A stretch of DNA of 64,000 nucleotides from Salvia splendens (taxonomy: Eukaryota > Streptophyta > Magnoliopsida > Lamiales > Lamiaceae), in contig NC_056046.1 in the NCBI RefSeq assembly GCF_004379255.2, forward strand, positions 6,944,001-7,008,000, read 5' to 3'. The translations under genes were made by a program, and so were the position numbers. Position 1 is the stretch's first letter. Every line of letters begins with the position of its first letter. Below, piece by piece: positions 46,293-57,671 of the stretch. The notes under the pieces were generated by a model. It did no database searches and had not been told where the DNA came from. It worked only from the letters and a program-made list of their open reading frames with translations.

Positions 46293-48155
46293 TCATACTC
46301 CGCCAGCTTCGTCTCCGGATCCTCGGTCTGGTTCAGCTTCTTTCTCCTGAGCTACCTCAGCCTTGGCCTCGCACCCTGCCGGCCTCGCCTCCGCCTCCTG
46401 ATCGGCTTCCTTCTCCGGATGCCCGGCCCGCTCGACTTCGGCCTCCCGCTCCAGCGGCTCGGCCTCACCCTCTCCGTTGTAAGTCGAAGCGGGTGAAACG
46501 GGTCCCACGGAGGCAAAGATAGCCTCCAGGTTCTCGTCCCGATCAGCTCGACAACTCCGGACTCGGTCTGCAGAAAGCAGGACCGAGGATGAAGCGAGCT
46601 CCTCAAGGAGCGGCAGATTCTGAAGCCGAGCTGCTATCTCTCGGCTGTACAGAGGCAGCACGACGTCGGCCCCCTCCTCGCCCTTATCGGTAATTAGCCT
46701 TACCAGACTACCGACAAAGGCCGAGAACTGGCTGCTCAAAAAGAGTTTCTCCGTGTAAACACGGAGAGCCTCCCCCTGGGCAGCCACGGCGGCCGCCTCC
46801 TTCTGAGCCTCCCGGTGCTTCGTCTGCTCTTGCAGGATGATGAGCTGGTTTTTGGCTGACCGGGCTTCATCCTGAGCCGAGATCCTAGCAGCTCGGGCCC
46901 TCTCAAATTTGGCCTCAGCCTGTTCGGCCAGACTACGAGCAAGATGCAACTTCTTCTGCATCTCCTCGTAGTCGTGGGATGCTTTGGAGAGCTCCACGGA
47001 GACGAGTTTGGCTCTCTGAAGATGAACAAGGAAAAAACTCAACAGAATGGCCATCAAAAAATGTGGAAAAGAAGCCAAGTCAGAAAGCTTACCTCCACAA
47101 AATTCGTCGGCCATTGAAAAGGCTCAGGGACGTGTTCCGGGATGTCTGCAACCACCTCGGAGATGACCAGGTCTTTCCCCGGCACTCTTGGGGACTCATG
47201 AAATTTCCCCTTCCCTTTAGCCGAACACGACTCCGGCACTTTCGGATCCGAAGAAGAGGTTTTTTGCCTCTTCGGATTCTTCTCGGCTTCAGACGCCGAG
47301 CGAGGGGCTCTCTGCCTCTCCGGCTCCACAAGCTCGGAGGACTTTCGGATAGCCTTGTTCAGCATGTACACTGCCAAAAAGCAAGAAAGCAAGGTTAGTT
47401 TTCTTCGTTAAAGCAGTAGAGCATAAAGATAAAGAGAAATCCTCACCCTCGGCCTCTTCGTCCGAAGACGAGATATCGAACACGACGTCGCCCTTGACGA
47501 GCTCAGACTCCGTGTATTGTTTCCTAACTATGGGAATCTTGTTGAGCTCGCCATCGAGCTCGTCCAACGGTTCAGGCCGAGGATGACGGATAACGGACTT
47601 CGGCCCTCTCCAGGGAAAACTAGGAGCCGCGGTCCTATCATAGTAGAAGAAGCGGTTTTGCCACTTCGGCCACTTCGTTTTACAAAAGGCCCTAAAGGGC
47701 TGTACAGGGATCAAGTAAAACCAAGACCCCTTCCTCTTAAATTGAAAGAATTTAAGGATCGCCTTCAAAGACAAATCCCTTCCTAACTTACGGAGTTCGG
47801 CAGCGAAGGCCGACAAGTGCCTCCAAGAGTTCGGAGTCACCTGGCCTAAAGGAAGCTGAAAAAAATCTAGTAAATCTATAAAGGCAGAAGGGAGGGGGAA
47901 ACGAAGCCCGCATTCTAAGCAGGCCTCGTACACGGTGGCGTAACCCTCCGGCGGGGAGTCAGCCCTATGATCACCGTCAGGTACCACCGCCTTCCCCCCA
48001 GGAAAGAAGTATTTTTCGGGTAGGGATATCACAGTATCCTTACTCAAAATACTATGGAAATACTCTACGGTCTTCTCCCCGGACTCTTTCCGGCCAGAAG
48101 ACCCCTTACCGCCTCTCCTACCGATACCCGACTCCGAAGAAGAAGAAGAAGACAT
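46293..48155 (-). CDS. Antisense spliced gene of the Tat-like element (putative gypsy-type transposon protein)
   Basis: Three exons, 47447-48155, 47093-47370 and 46293-47015, with GT-AG introns and closing phases, give 569 residues. The start is the ATG at 48153-48155 (MSSSSSSESG), chosen because it follows the TATA-like box by ~125 bases; an upstream in-frame ATG at 48261-48263 adds 36 hydrophobic residues. Residues about 70-175 match by eye the plant 'putative gypsy type transposon' domain (PF04195): PPEGYATVYEACLECGLRFP, LPLGQVTPNSWRHLSAFAAE, KRKGSWFYLI. An acidic patch (SSSDEEAE) follows, then Lys/Arg- and Ser-rich sequence, and exon 3 encodes a long coiled coil (from ELSKASHDYEEMQKKLHLAR) with a Glu/Ala-rich tail. 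Intact frame across three exons; role in the element unknown. Confidence 0.75.
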
Positions 48156-48278
48156 TTTTCTTACTTTTTGAAGGTGAAGAAAGTCTGAAGAAATTCTTGA
48201 AAGCGGAGAGAGAATTTTCGCAAAAAAGAGAGTGCAGAAAAAGCAGTCGCAAAAGTGCTTCAATGATGAAGAAAGGAG

Positions 48279-48286
48279 GTATTTAT
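48279..48286 (-). promoter_or_regulatory. TATA-like box for the antisense gene
   Basis: Minus strand reads ATAAATAC within GATAAATACC, about 125 bases above the ATG at 48155 and inside the element, not in the LTR. This suggests that the antisense gene has its own promoter. Confidence 0.5.
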
Positions 48287-48477
48287 CAGATTCGGCGAAG
48301 ATTTCAAAATCGTCGCACCGTTTCGAATCCCACCTTTTCAGGATTCAACGGCCGGATTTTACTGTCGCATTTAATGCAGTCACGTGCAAGGCACGTCCCC
48401 TGACGTCAGCCTCCCCCGTACCTTTATCCAGAATGCCGAAGTGACTCGCTTCGCCGAAGTGATTCACTTCGTCTTTC

Positions 48478-48490
48478 GGGGGGGGGGTAG
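48478..48490 (+). other. Polypurine tract of the Tat-like element
   Basis: A run of ten G, then TAG, directly before the right LTR. It is the expected plus-strand primer site, though an uninterrupted G run is unusual. Confidence 0.75.
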
Positions 48491-49118
48491 TGATGGGGTG
48501 CGTACTAAACAAGCCCAACAGCAATGACGGCCCATCAGCCCAAAGCCCAAGGAAGAGTATGAGTTCGGCATTACCAAAGAGTTCGGCCTCAGCCTACAGC
48601 TCGGTAAAAGCCAACCAATCAAGCTCTGCTCTCAGGTCGGCATCAAGCTCTACTCTCAGATCGGCAACCAAAGCAGTTCGGTCTCAGTATTCGACCGAAC
48701 AAGGAGTTAGTGGACCCATGCAGGATTTCCACAACTTCCAACACACCCACTACCACGTGGTGTCAACTCAGGCCACGATCGTAGGCCATGACCTACGCTA
48801 CATCCACGATCTTAGGCCACGATCTCCACGACATCCACTACCTAGTAAATGGTGCTGCATGCCACGATCTTGGTCCTTTGTATAAATAGAACCTAGATCA
48901 GATAGATAGGGCTGGACTCTCTCGCTCTCTAGAGATAAAATATCATATAGCAAGTCTGTGTTGTAAGCTGTAATCCCAGATCAAGCAATACAATCTTGCC
49001 CTCCCTTCTTCCCGTGGACGTAGATTTACTTCAGTAAATCGAACCACGTAAATTCTTTGTGTCGTAGTCTTTATTCTCTACCAGCATTTGCTAACATCAG
49101 AAATTCGCGGATCCATCA
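48491..49118 (+). repeat. 3' LTR of the Tat-like element
   Basis: 628 bp, same ends as the left LTR, a single copy of the 144-bp segment, TATAAATA at 48881-48888. Followed by the TSD TTAAC. Confidence 0.95.
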
Positions 49119-50046
49119 TTAACCTTAGATCAATGATAGACTATAATATCGTGAATTGTATTTTCTCGTGCAACATTACAGGGTGTCACAATTACCATAG
49201 GAGTATTACTCACCCCCGTTCCATAATAGTTAAATCATTTTACCATTTTGTACGTTCCAAAGTAGTAGAATCATTTTTCTCTTTAGTAAAAGTCAACAAA
49301 TTTCTTCTCAGTTACTTTACTCTCTATTACTTTATTTTATTCTCTATTCATATTTCTACCCTTTTTTTTCATTTCATGTTTGATTTTTCCTTTACTTAAT
49401 CCACTTAACACAATTTTTCTTATATTACGTGACGAAAAGAAACGACTCACTTTAATATTATTTGTTTAATAGTATGGTTACCGAACATGAGATGTATTCA
49501 TATCCTTTTTCTAATTACTGTTCAACATTCTCCCTAAATCTCAGCCCCACAATTTGAAGATCTAATGGTTAATTTTTATGCCACATGAATTTAATAAATT
49601 AATAAAAAAAATTAAAAAGGGCATTTAGGGGAGTAGTAAAAAATCGGCAGTTAATGCATTTCCATGTTTCGCGCCTTCTGTTGCATATTTACTTATCTTT
49701 TATTTATCTTTCTTTATTAAATCACAATATGCTTATTTCTTTATATGATTCATCGATTTTACTCCAATTCTAACTATTTTTCGCTAAAAAATATTGGAGA
49801 AAGAGGAGTTCAATATTCTCGTCAGTTTCTGAGTAATGCATATGTCTCTTACAAGAAATAATGTACGTCTAATGTCTAATAATATACAGTCCGAATTTAA
49901 ATAATGTACGTGTTTAAGGGAATAATGTTTAGGCTAATTAGAACTAAATAATATACGCCAAGTGGCCTTTAATGTACATGCGTAATACTTAATGATGTAC
50001 TTGTGTAAGTATTTAATGTTTGGCGAGAGTTGAATTCACACCCTTT
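49119..50046. other. AT-rich intergenic DNA
   Basis: Contains a Stowaway-like left end (ACTCACCCCCGTTCCATAAT near 49210) without a matching right end. From about 49855 the motif AATGTAC recurs, as in the repeat domain to the right of the Tekay insertion. Confidence 0.5.
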
Positions 50047-50177
50047 GAGTTTAGCAATCCATGAGACTAGGTTGTAGTACCCACTCACAAACGAAACCAT
50101 CACCAAGGGCAGGGAGTTTGAATAATTCCCCTTGGGTTTAGCAACCCATAGGGCTAGGGTATAGTACCACCGCATGA
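50047..50177. repeat. Left copy of the 274-bp-period repeat (partial)
   Basis: From TTTAGCAATCCATGAGAC to CACCGCATGA it is identical over about 127 bases to 55812-55938 on the other side of the Tekay remnant. Within it a ~42-base half-unit (TTGGGTTTAGCAA.CCATAGG type) occurs twice. Confidence 0.9.
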
Positions 50178-51945
50178 AACCTTGTAGAAACGATAGTTTT
50201 GAGATGAGAACTTAGTCTAAAGACGTTAGATCACACAATAAGTGGCTCTAGTTGATGACTTTCCCTACATGGATTTTCGTGCATCGATTCGTTTTCTTTC
50301 GAATACATTCGACGGACTCAAGATATCCCCACCACATGGATGAAACAGACGAATTTAATCAGCAGTACTTACTTGGATTCCAGAAAATCTCTTTCTTTGA
50401 ACATCCTTAACGGAAATGCCTTCCTGTCTGTTTAACATTATTGATCGACCTGCGTTTTGCAAAGCAGGGTGTCAATACTTTCCTTTTTCTATGGGAGTTG
50501 TGCCCCATTTCTAGATCATGGTTAAAACTTCAAATTTTATACCCTTTGAGCAACTTGCATTACAAATCGATGTGCCACTTCTTATCTTGGGTACATCAGA
50601 TCGCTATTCACTTTCAGTTGCATGAGCACGAGCTTTGCTCTTGTATTTGTTTTTTTTCAGATATGTCAATTGACAATAACTTTTCGTACTCATCATTCAT
50701 ATGAGCGATATTTTGACTTCGCAAGCCCAGTCGCATGGTTATTCTAAAATTGTTTGTCTTTGGAACCTTCAGACCAAGCTCGTTTTTCTAAACCTCGTCT
50801 TTAATGCATGATGTATTCTTCTTGGAGCTCCTGTCAACTCTTGCTATTTTGCAAACATGTATACGATAAGTTCTTTCTTACAAGACTGAGATTTTCTCAT
50901 GTTCAATTCCACTACATGTTTGTTGAATCTGGGGAATTTTTACCATGTCTTCAATATTCGTTAAAGACTAGCATACCCACTTCATTCTTAACGAGTTACT
51001 TTGGCTGTTACCCCAGAGGTTTATCTTCTTGAGAATTTTCTTGACAACATGCGAATTCTTCAATGTGATTCTATTTTCACTAGCTTTGACATTTTTAGAG
51101 GATGGTCAGCGCGACTTCGTGGCAATTGCCTACTCTTTCATGTACTACTGCGACTGACTTTTCCAAGCTTTAACACATTTGAGCCATCAATCTATTGTTA
51201 GCAAGATCCTCTTGAATTTGAATGGTCAACTGGACCATACTAATTGATGCCTATTATGAGAACTTTAATTCGTTTCGTCCTATTTCGTGGCACATTTCAT
51301 TTCTTTCGAGGAGTCCCCAAGTTCTATGGGTTGGCTTGAAACCTCTTAACCAGTGTGATCTTTTGAAAGAATGTGATTAATTCACAGAGTCAAGCCAGAG
51401 AAATCTTCAAGTTTACTTGAGCTTAGTCCTGCTATCCTTGTAAACCAATCATTGCGAGTTGGCGATTTTAATTCACAGTCACACCGAAGATGTTATTATT
51501 GTCACCTTGAGTAATTTGAGAGCTTTTTCAAAGACAAGGGAATTTTTTTTTTTTCAGTACTTCTTTCATGCTGAAATCTGTATCATCCAAGTTAAGTCTG
51601 TTTGACTAAATTTCCAATGCAAGACTCTCAACCAAGGCGATGCCTTGATCCTTTTCAAATACCTATGAGGAATAAGTCCTGATAGACAGACATGAGTAAA
51701 GATGATACACCTAACGATCCTGTCATGCCGCACGAGTGAGATAAGAATAGTTAATCGGCGGATACGCGTATAACGAATAGAAATAAGTGAGTTGCGAGAA
51801 ATGGATATTCACGCCATGGTTATGCAAGACCAGTTGTGAAGGAAGTACAAGTTGTCTCACGGATTACGTGTTAACGATTAAATGTCGATGACAAGAGAGT
51901 TGGCGAATTAGAAACGACAAGTATGGGAAGGAAGAGATGATATAA

Positions 51946-52122
51946 AATCCGGATCTGAGTTATGAGGAAAAGCCGAAGGCAATTCTGGACAGGAAAGTGC
52001 AGCAGTTAAGAAACAAATCCATTCCTTCAGTGAAAGTACTTTGGGAGCACCACGGACAGGAAGAGGCCACGTGGGAGTTAGAAGATAAAATGAGGGAACG
52101 ATATCCCGAGATGTTCAAGTGA
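51946..52122 (+). pseudogene. C-terminal end of gypsy pol with chromodomain
   Basis: 58 codons open to TGA at 52120-52122. Residues read as a chromodomain of the chromovirus type: AILDRKVQQLRNKSIPSVKV, then WEHHGQEEATWELEDKMRER and YPEMF. Upstream frames are broken, so it is a remnant. In intact elements this module at the integrase end directs insertion to certain chromatin. Confidence 0.85.
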
Positions 52123-52167
52123 AGCCGTACAAATTTCGGGACGAAATTTCGTTTAAGGAGGGTGGAA

Positions 52168-55100
52168 TGTGACGCCCCGGGCTTTTAATCTGGTTGTTAT
52201 GATTAAGTCAGAATTTTTAGCTCGATTAAGTCTCGTCCGGAAGACGTAGAATTTTGAAACCCCCGACGTCGAATTTTATTTTTGAATGTTATCTTGAGAA
52301 AAACAAAGTGCAATGGAATTTTATGCAAGGATAAAAAAAAAAAGAGCTATGCTTTTATTAAAGTTTCACTTGAAGATACAATTACATGGAAATATGGAGA
52401 TGCTAATAGTACATGCTTACATGTATGAAAGGAACAATACAAATCTTGGAATTTGCTAAAGTAATATAGAAAATAAGAGCTTCAAGAGGAAGTCTTCTTT
52501 CTCTCTTTCCCTCCAACCCTTCTCGATTTCCAGCCCCAAGAACTCCAAGGAAATGACAGCCTGGTACCTGCAAATTTACACCAAAAAGGGGTTAGTTTGG
52601 AACTCACAAATAAAGGAAGGAGAGAGGCAAGCTCCATTTGAAGATGAGGAATAGTAGGGCTATATAGGTCAGCCACTAAGCTGCCATAGGGATGATTTGG
52701 GGCTGCCAAAGAATCTCACCAAATGGAAGTAGAACCATTTTTGAACAAGTCTCATGACCTCAGCAACAAGCACAAATAAGGGAAATGTTTGACCCTCCAC
52801 AAGAGCCGAGGAAGATAGGGAATTGCCAAGGAAAAAGCAGTCCCCAAACTTACACAATTATGGAACAAACCACCTTATCACAAAACTCAAAGGCAAGCTG
52901 AGTTTTAGCCGGAAATGGCACATCAGCCCCAAGGATTTCATCAATTGGGTAGGATTCCCTTAAACATGTAACTCAAAAGGGGGCTGAGGATTGTAACCAA
53001 ATTTGGATCAATGCCCCAAATCTTTGCCACAAGAAGCCAAAGGAGTGGCTTATAAATACCGCCCATCCCTCCCCACTCCACACACCCTTTCTCTGCCAAA
53101 TTCTCGCAAGGCAAGGGAGTGCAGCGGAGTAAGGAGCGGCGCGGAGCAGCGACAGTGAGAAGGGCAGGCCGAAGGGGTTCACCGAGCAAGGTAACTCGAT
53201 AACCCACCCTTTTGCATCATAATAGGCGGCAAGTGCATAGCTCAAAGAACATAGATTACCATAAGATAGATCATGGGCAAGACAAGAATGTAGTAAGCTA
53301 AGCCTTAGCATGCGTGCTACTGTATCGATCAAACACCAACGAAATTCTGATAACTCATAGCAACTCAATAGGATGCACCACAGTAACAAAAGCACCCCAA
53401 ATCAATAAACATGAGGATAGATAGCAAACTTCTCCCGAGCTTTCTTAAACGACCCCGCAAGAATCCGTTAATTATTGAATGAAGAATGCATGGCCGCTGC
53501 TTAATTAACGGTATTAAAAGGGGAAAGGGGGAGAGGACTTATCTTGGGCCGGCGAGGCAAGCCGAGAGCGGTGGATGGCGACGGCGACGCAGCAGGCGGC
53601 AGCCCTGCCGTTGGGTGGCCGAGAGGTCCCCGATACCGACGAAGGGAGAGGAGGCGCGGTGGAGAGGGAAGCATGCACCGACGGACTCCGGAGCCCGTCG
53701 AGACAGCAGCAGTTTCGCCGAGTGGACGAAGGAGAGTCGACGCCACTGTGCTCGATTGAATTGGGAGAAATCCCTAAGACTTAATTTGAGAAATAGAATT
53801 TGGGGGATTTAGGGAGAAGAGGCAGAGGCCGACTCTGGAGCGGCGACACAGAGGAGGCGCGATTCTCGCCGGAGATGCGAGAAGGAGAAAGGAGACGGAG
53901 ATGGTGGAAGTGATTCCATTTGTTGGGGCGTGAAGAAGAAGACGCTGTCTTCTTTCTTTTTTTTTCTCAAGTTGGAGATTTGGGGAAATGGGGAGTTCAC
54001 GTGGGAGAGAAAGAAAGGGATAGGAAAAAGAGAGGTGAGGAGTGCGCCATTTCATTAATAAAATTAATTGGGCCCAGAATTCAATAAAAGAAAGAGGAGA
54101 AGGAGAATGGGCTATTTTTCAGTTGGGCCACTCTAATTTATTTAACTTTGGCCACTTTAATAAACTGTGTTGGGCCAGAAATTAAATTAGTGGACTTGGG
54201 AAATTAATATGGTTGGAGTGGAATTAAATTAAGGAATTGAGCTTGGAGCTTAACTAATTAATTCCCGAATACATTACTAAGTTCCCGAAGACGGAAAATA
54301 TTAAAGCGGAGACGCGAAAGCCGACCGGCGTCGCCTTGCGACACCATGGGCGGCCTTAAGAAAAATCCGAAAAAGAAGGAATTTAAGGAGGGATCTTAAG
54401 AATCCATATTTTGTTAAGAGATAATAGAATTTCTCCAAGTTAAGTAAAGCGAATAATTAAATGCGGCTACACGATAAAGCCGAGTTAGGATTTAAGAAAA
54501 ATCCTATAAAAGCCGAGACTAAGACGTAGGTGCTATCCTATAGGATGCATGCATTCTTTTACTAGGAAAAATAGTTCGAGTACTAATTAGCGTGTTACGC
54601 TATTTGTTTCTAAAGGAGAATTTATACAAGGGCAAGTGAGGCCAAACAAGGAATTTTAATTGGAGATAAGCATACCAGGTGGGCTTTCTTTTAATATCCA
54701 GCACTATAGTGTGGATATAAAGCAAATGTTTTGAAGTATGAAATATCTTTTCTGAAAAATGAGAATGTGATCATCTCTTTTAAAGTTGTTGTCATGCCAG
54801 AAAATATTTGTTTTTGAGACCTGTCTGATAAGGCTATATGCCGAGACTTTTGGCGATGCCAAAAGGTTAGTAACGAATTTGGTTTCCAATAGGACCGCAA
54901 ATCCTATTCGGAGTTACGTGCGCGAGCGCGAGAGTTTGGCGATGCCAAACATTTGGTAATGAACTTGGTTTCCAATAGGACCGCAAATCCTATTCGGAGT
55001 TACGTGCGCGAGGGCTGTGAGCCATTTTCCAATAGGACCGAAAATCCTATTCGGAGTTACGTGCGCGAGGGCTGTGAGCCATTTTCCAATAGGACCGAAA

Positions 55101-55811
55101 ATCCTATTCGGAGTTACGTGCGCGAGGGCTGTGAGCCATTTTCCAATAGGACCGCAAATCCTATTCGGAGTTACGTGCGCGAGCGCTGTGAGCCATCCTA
55201 GAGAGAGGCTGGCCGGCGAGGGTGCTTGTGAAGGCGGCCACCTTCACGGCCCACTGGATTCTCAGACATGGAGGAATACATCAAGAACTTAGATTGAAAT
55301 CGGACTTTTAAGATCACAAAAGAATTTAGTATGCTCGGGCCTTTTAAGAAAACCCCCGTGTGATACTGTTAATGGATGACAACTTATATTTGTATGTTTT
55401 GTTTTCGGCACGTGTCCACTGAGTACTCCTGTACTCAGCCCTGCATGTATTTATAAATGTGCAGGTTGAACGTCAAGATGGAGAAGAATTGATCGGAGTT
55501 GATGCTATTAAATAATCGTGTGGATTTCTCGACGATTCGTGTCTTCATACACGAAGTCGTTCAGTAGGGACCTATTCCGCTGTGTTTTGTTGAATGAGAA
55601 TAGTAACGTCTCATCATTGAACTCTGATTCAGTTGACATGTCAAATTATTCTATTTTGAGATCTTGTAACCAAATACTTGCATTCTAATTTGCGGTATCA
55701 ATTGATTGGCCTTTTGGCAAGTCCCTTGAGTTCTTTTCTCGTTTCGTTAATTCCGCTTATTAGTCACGGATTTCCCGCTTTTGCTATCATTAGCAAAGTG
55801 CGGTCGTGACA
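52168..55811 (+). repeat. 3' LTR of the Tekay-type element (3.6 kb)
   Basis: Starts TGTGACGCCCCGGGC after the polypurine tract, ends GCGGTCGTGACA. A TATA box (TATAAATA, 53051-53058) in CTTATAAATACCGCCC is the probable LTR promoter. A GC-rich stretch (53530-53900) and a 57-bp repeat array (54886-55195) lie inside. ORFs in this region look accidental. Confidence 0.8.
54886..55195. repeat. 57-bp tandem repeat with an inner palindrome, five copies
   Basis: CCAATAGGACCG(C/A)AAATCC begins at 54886, 54972, 55029, 55086 and 55143: the first step is 86 bases, the rest 57. Each unit has AATAGGA...TCCTATT (7-base arms) followed by GAGTTACGTGCGCGAG. Situated in the LTR, below the promoter. Confidence 0.93.
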
Positions 55812-56640
55812 TTAGCAATCCATGAGACTAGGTTGTAGTACCCACTCACAAACGAAACCATCACCAAGGGCAGGGAGTTTGAATAATTCCCCTTGGGTTT
55901 AGCAACCCATAGGGCTAGGGTATAGTACCACCGCATGAATTAAATTTTATTTTTTAATGTATTTTTATATTTGGTACAGTAAAAAATGTTCCAATAGTAT
56001 CTAATAATGTACATTTGTAGCAGTGAATAATGTATAGATTGAAGAAAATAATTTTGAAAGAAACTTGAATTCATGCCCTTTGGGTTTAGCAATCCATAGG
56101 GCTAGGTTGTAGTACCCACTCACAAACGAAACCATCACCAAGGGGAGGGAGTTTGAATCATTCCCCTTGAGGTTAGCAACCCATAAGGCTAGGGTATTGT
56201 ATCACCACATGAATTAAAATTTATTTTTTAATGTGTGTTTTTGATACAGTAAATAATGTACCAATAGTATCTAATAATGTACATTCGTATCCATGAAAAA
56301 TGTACAGATTGCAGAGAATAATATTGAAAGGAACTTGAATTCATGCCATTTGTCCATGGGGCTAGATTGTAATACTCACTCACAAACGAAATCATCACCT
56401 AGGGCATGAAGTTTGATTCATTCCCCTAGGGTTTATCAATCCGTGGGGCTAGGGTATAGTACCACCACATGAATTAAATTTCATTTTTTAATATGTGTTT
56501 TAGATTTGGTATAGTAAATAATGTACCAATAGTATCTAATAATATACATTCGTAACAGTGAATAATGTACAGATTGCAAAGAATAATGTTAAAGGGGACT
56601 TGAATTCATGCTCTTTGGGTTTAATAATCCATGGGCCAAA
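55812..56640. repeat. Tandem repeat, period about 274 bp, three copies
   Basis: The anchor (C)CCACTCACAAACGAAA occurs at 55841, 56115 and about 56375 (periods 274 and ~260). Every unit contains two related ~42-base halves ending in GGGCTAGG-TTGTAGTACC or GGGCTAGGGTATAGTACC and an AATGTAC-rich stretch. A fourth partial copy lies at 50047-50177. Confidence 0.88.
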
Positions 56641-57668
56641 CGTATATAGTAAAGCTATAACATAATAATAGTCGAAATAAAATTATAAAGTAGGACAACT
56701 CCAAAACAATGTAATAATTAACTACTAAATAATGTAAGTCTTAAAGTAAGTATAAAAAAAATATCTGGAAAACAAACTAAAAAATGACAATATTTTCTCT
56801 TCCCCGTATGCTTCTCCTTGTCATTCTCTGTATCTTTCAATATTGTAGAGTTTCTCGAATCATGGTGGCCCATCTGATCACAGAGAGAATCAGAAAAACA
56901 TACATTAAAATACTATATTCGTACATTGCTCAGTAAGAAATATACATTAAATAACTATAGTCGTACATTACAATTATAATGAATATAACAAACATAGAGT
57001 CAAAATCGGACTTATATGCATGGGTTTGTACTATGACCTAACCTTATGGATAGCTAAACTCTAGGGGATTGGAACTAAGTTTGGTCAATCGAGGTCCCCT
57101 ACGTGAAGTTGTTAATACTATATCATAGCCCAATGGATAAATGAACCCTAGGGGAATGACTCTAACTAGATGCCCTTGTTGAACATTGTGTTACTGGGTT
57201 GGTGTCATATGGATTGCAAAACCCTTGAGGAACTGATTTAAATTCCAGCTTTTATTGAACCATACAATTCACACAAGGCATAAACAAATAATGTATATAT
57301 CTACTTTAATGATGTAACAACATATGATGTATCAAAACGGAACAATTAATGTACACATCTACCTAAATGATGTATCAAAGCAGAAACAGATAATGTACAT
57401 ATCTACTTAAATGATGTAATAACATATGATGTATCAAAACAAAACCATTTAATGTACATAACTGGCTAAATGATGTAACATAATATGATGCATCAAAATT
57501 GAACAATTAATGTACACATCTGATTACATGATGTAGCATGATCAAATAAATAATGTATTCAATTGATTCACAATTTCACAGAAATACACAAATAATGCAC
57601 TGCAAATTATAAAACTTTCACTATCAAGGATTTTGAATCATTGATGAACATAAACCCAAATAAGTGCC
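56641..57668. other. AT-rich DNA with AATGTAC-type short repeats
   Basis: Between about 57290 and 57560 a degenerate ~60-bp period repeats TAATGTACA-ATCTAC...TGATGTA-CA-ATATGATG-ATCAAAAC. No coding sequence recognised. Confidence 0.6.
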
Positions 57669-57671
57669 TAA

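Larger units (their letters stand above)
41364..49118 (+). mobile_element. Complete non-autonomous Ty3/gypsy LTR retrotransposon, Tat-like, with antisense genes
   Basis: Bounded by perfect 5-bp duplications TTAAC (41359-41363 and 49119-49123). Two LTRs (41364-42135 and 48491-49118) have TGATG...CATCA ends and appear identical apart from a 144-bp tandem duplication in the left one, which points to a very recent insertion. Order on plus: LTR, primer-binding site, gag (42213-43289), an integrase C-terminal scrap (43435-43845), 88-bp repeats, 39-bp repeats, LTR. Protease, reverse transcriptase, RNase H and most of integrase are missing. On minus: a three-exon gene (46293-48155) and a second ORF (45300-46088). 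A polypurine run (48478-48490) precedes the right LTR. Antisense extra ORFs are known for the Tat/Retand lineage, hence the assignment. Confidence 0.9.
50178..55811 (+). mobile_element. Tekay/Del-type chromovirus (Ty3/gypsy), 5' part missing
   Basis: Reading leftwards from the right: a 3.6-kb LTR (52168-55811), a polypurine tract (AAGGAGGGTGGAA, 52155-52167) and the last 58 codons of pol with a chromodomain (51946-52122). The next five bases after the LTR are TTAGC, which also occurs at the left flank (50049-50053), a possible TSD. No 5' LTR or primer-binding site is present, and 50178-51945 has no recognisable pol frame; it may be badly decayed internal sequence or other DNA. The junction at 50178 is not a normal insertion junction. 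Confidence 0.75.

Noticed and set aside
49210..49475. A further Stowaway MITE
   Set aside because: The left end looks right, but I could not find a matching inverted right end or TA site.
50178..51945. Continuous gypsy pol upstream of the chromodomain
   Set aside because: I tried to read reverse transcriptase and integrase motifs on both strands and found none; the stretch is left undefined.
53486..54055. Several overlapping ORFs on both strands
   Set aside because: GC-rich part of the Tekay LTR; open in many frames at once, none with recognisable sequence.
54953..55292. Repetitive ORFs with 19-residue period
   Set aside because: Products of the 57-bp tandem repeat in the LTR.
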